The notes under the pieces are model-generated. The model was not told the origin of the DNA. It searched no databases and saw only the letters and a program-made list of their open reading frames with translations. The translations under genes and the position numbers were made by a program. Below are positions 42,838-43,788 of a stretch of 43,788 nucleotides of DNA, piece by piece. Each line of letters opens with the position of its first letter. The first letter of the stretch is position 1. Source of the stretch: JBBFMJ01 sp037441225. GTDB taxonomy: Bacteria; Acidobacteriota; Thermoanaerobaculia; UBA2201. The stretch covers positions 1 to 43,788 of the forward strand of contig JBBISU010000021.1 in assembly GCA_037441225.1 (NCBI GenBank), given 5' to 3'.

Positions 42838-43320
42838 ATGATATTTAGGCAATTTTTTTTAATGTTTTTTATAATTTCTAATACACTGTTTTGTGATATA
42901 AGAATCCCTCAATTTTCAGTGCAAGATCAGGAAAACAAACAAATAAATTTGGATTTTTCAAAAGCTGAATATACAGTAATTATATTAATGGATAGCAAAA
43001 CTTGTATTGCTTATTATAACGAAAAATCTGCTTGGGAAGAAATTTATAAAAATTATTCTTCTGAAGAGGTTCAAATTTTTGGGATTTTTTTAGATGATGT
43101 AAATATTAAGGAAATGATTAAAAAATATAATTTCATTTTTCCAATATATAAAGATAAGGGTGGGGCAAAAAAATATTTGGACTATGGCTTTTATCCAATG
43201 AAATTTATAATAGATAAAAATGGAAAGCTTTTATATATTGGTTTGCCAACTCGTTTTGAAGAAAGGAAAAATATTTTAAAGGAAGAATTGGATTATATAA
43301 TTTATTTTTATTCTAAATAA
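42838..43320 (+). CDS. Exported thioredoxin-fold protein lacking the CxxC pair
   Basis: A 160-residue protein with a signal peptide (about 1-18) and a redoxin/AhpC-TSA-like fold: PQFSVQDQENKQINLDFS, then the active-site position MDSKTCIAYYNE. Only one Cys (Cys56) is left there and no CxxC is present; the other Cys (19) is in the signal peptide. The cis-Pro loop is FYPMKFIIDKNGKLLYIG. It could be a one-Cys peroxidase-like protein, a non-redox chaperone, or a mutated reductase. GGAGG precedes the ATG. The intact TlpA relative at 29271 has both Cys. Confidence 0.8.
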   Translation: MIFRQFFLMFFIISNTLFCDIRIPQFSVQDQENKQINLDFSKAEYTVIILMDSKTCIAYYNEKSAWEEIYKNYSSEEVQIFGIFLDDVNIKEMIKKYNFIFPIYKDKGGAKKYLDYGFYPMKFIIDKNGKLLYIGLPTRFEERKNILKEELDYIIYFYSK

Positions 43321-43788
43321 GAAAGATAAAAAAACATAAAAAGATTTTTAATTAAATTATAAATAGAATTCTTTTAAAAAAATTAAAAGGATAGAAAGAC
43401 AAACTTAAAAATAATTTAATTTTGGAAAAAACGATAGAAATATTTGGATTTAAATTGCTGAAAATTCCATTATCTTTAATTATTTTTTTATGTTGAAAGT
43501 ATTAAATAATTATATAAAGTTGAAAGTTTTATTTATATTAACTTAAAAAATTTCTGTACATTATATTATTTTTTACAAGAATTTAGCATTTTTTTATCCT
43601 TTTTATGAAATTAAATTTATAAATACTAAAATAATATAATAATAAATGGAAAGACAAAATACCGTGGTATCTGTCAATAGCAGGAGAATGGACACAAGAG
43701 GAACATATAGAATTAGAATAAAGCAAATCAAAAGAAACATTGGAAGAGGTAAAAAGTAAAAAAAAGAAAAAGGAAAGCCAACAATAAT
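43321..43788. other. AT-rich terminal region without a supported gene
   Basis: About 470 bp of very AT-rich DNA. A 37-codon ORF starts at 43646 with TATAAT 5 nt upstream. Another frame across the same bases reads PWYLSIAGEWTQEEHIELE before a stop, a more protein-like string but without a start codon. It may be the remnant or edge of an unseen gene. No other feature was recognised. Confidence 0.5.

Overview
The window is about 43.8 kb of AT-rich bacterial DNA (roughly 30% GC by eye). It is densely coding and carries no rRNA, tRNA, CRISPR array or insertion sequence that I could find. The cell envelope is Gram-negative: LolA, an outer-membrane beta-barrel, a periplasmic adaptor/permease pair and many exported proteins. 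Several features recall Acidobacteriota-like lineages: a SecF with an extra periplasmic segment, PknB-type kinases joined to PEGA or propeller domains, a DUF4388-DnaJ-TPR protein, a 900-residue double M16 protease, and a frameshifted secreted-protein family I associate with that phylum. This placement is inference from remembered family distributions. A 16S or marker-gene tree would settle it.

Layout. 77-2956 (minus): receptor-like Ser/Thr kinase with a zinc ribbon and a beta-propeller sensor. 2957-3621: long intergenic region with degenerate palindromic repeats and the gapA promoter. 3622-6859: tightly overlapping gapA-pgk-tpiA-secG. 6886-10246: two ion/organic-anion transporters and a small exported protein. 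10309-15076: M16 protease, queG, HEAT protein, OsmC. 15255-17428: exported TPR protein and M24 aminopeptidase. 17682-20791: second kinase (PEGA) overlapping an exported TPR gene. 20760-27026 (minus): lolA-tgt-yajC-secD-secF-glycosyltransferase operon. 27112-28403: FYDLN zinc-ribbon gene, folK and a convergent zinc-ribbon membrane protein. 28511-33620: tlyA, TlpA-like thioredoxin, outer-membrane barrel, a two-module protein, a GT39 glycosyltransferase and a convergent M19 dipeptidase. 33676-36142: HlyD adaptor and MacB-type permease with no ATPase gene. 36485-38787: RocA-type P5C dehydrogenase and Nif3-like protein. 38796-39474: one secreted-protein gene broken by two homopolymer frameshifts. 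39537-41036: DUF4388-DnaJ-TPR tail-anchored protein. 41239-43320: small cassette of exported proteins (Cys-rich protein, beta-propeller, single-Cys thioredoxin-fold protein).

How the genes fit together. The window supplies lower glycolysis, the Sec accessory complex (SecG, YajC, SecD, SecF), two queuosine steps (Tgt, QueG), lipoprotein transport (LolA), surface glycosylation (two integral-membrane glycosyltransferases) and signal transduction by two transmembrane kinases.

The most unusual architectural feature is promoter placement. About ten first-of-operon genes have a TATAAT-like -10 box ending only 5-8 nt before the ATG or GTG, which predicts leaderless mRNAs. Three divergent gene pairs have overlapping promoters, two of them sharing a palindromic -35. 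All three convergent gene pairs overlap at their 3' ends. The best candidate for an undescribed system is the exported cassette at 41239-43320, framed by a 13-bp inverted repeat.
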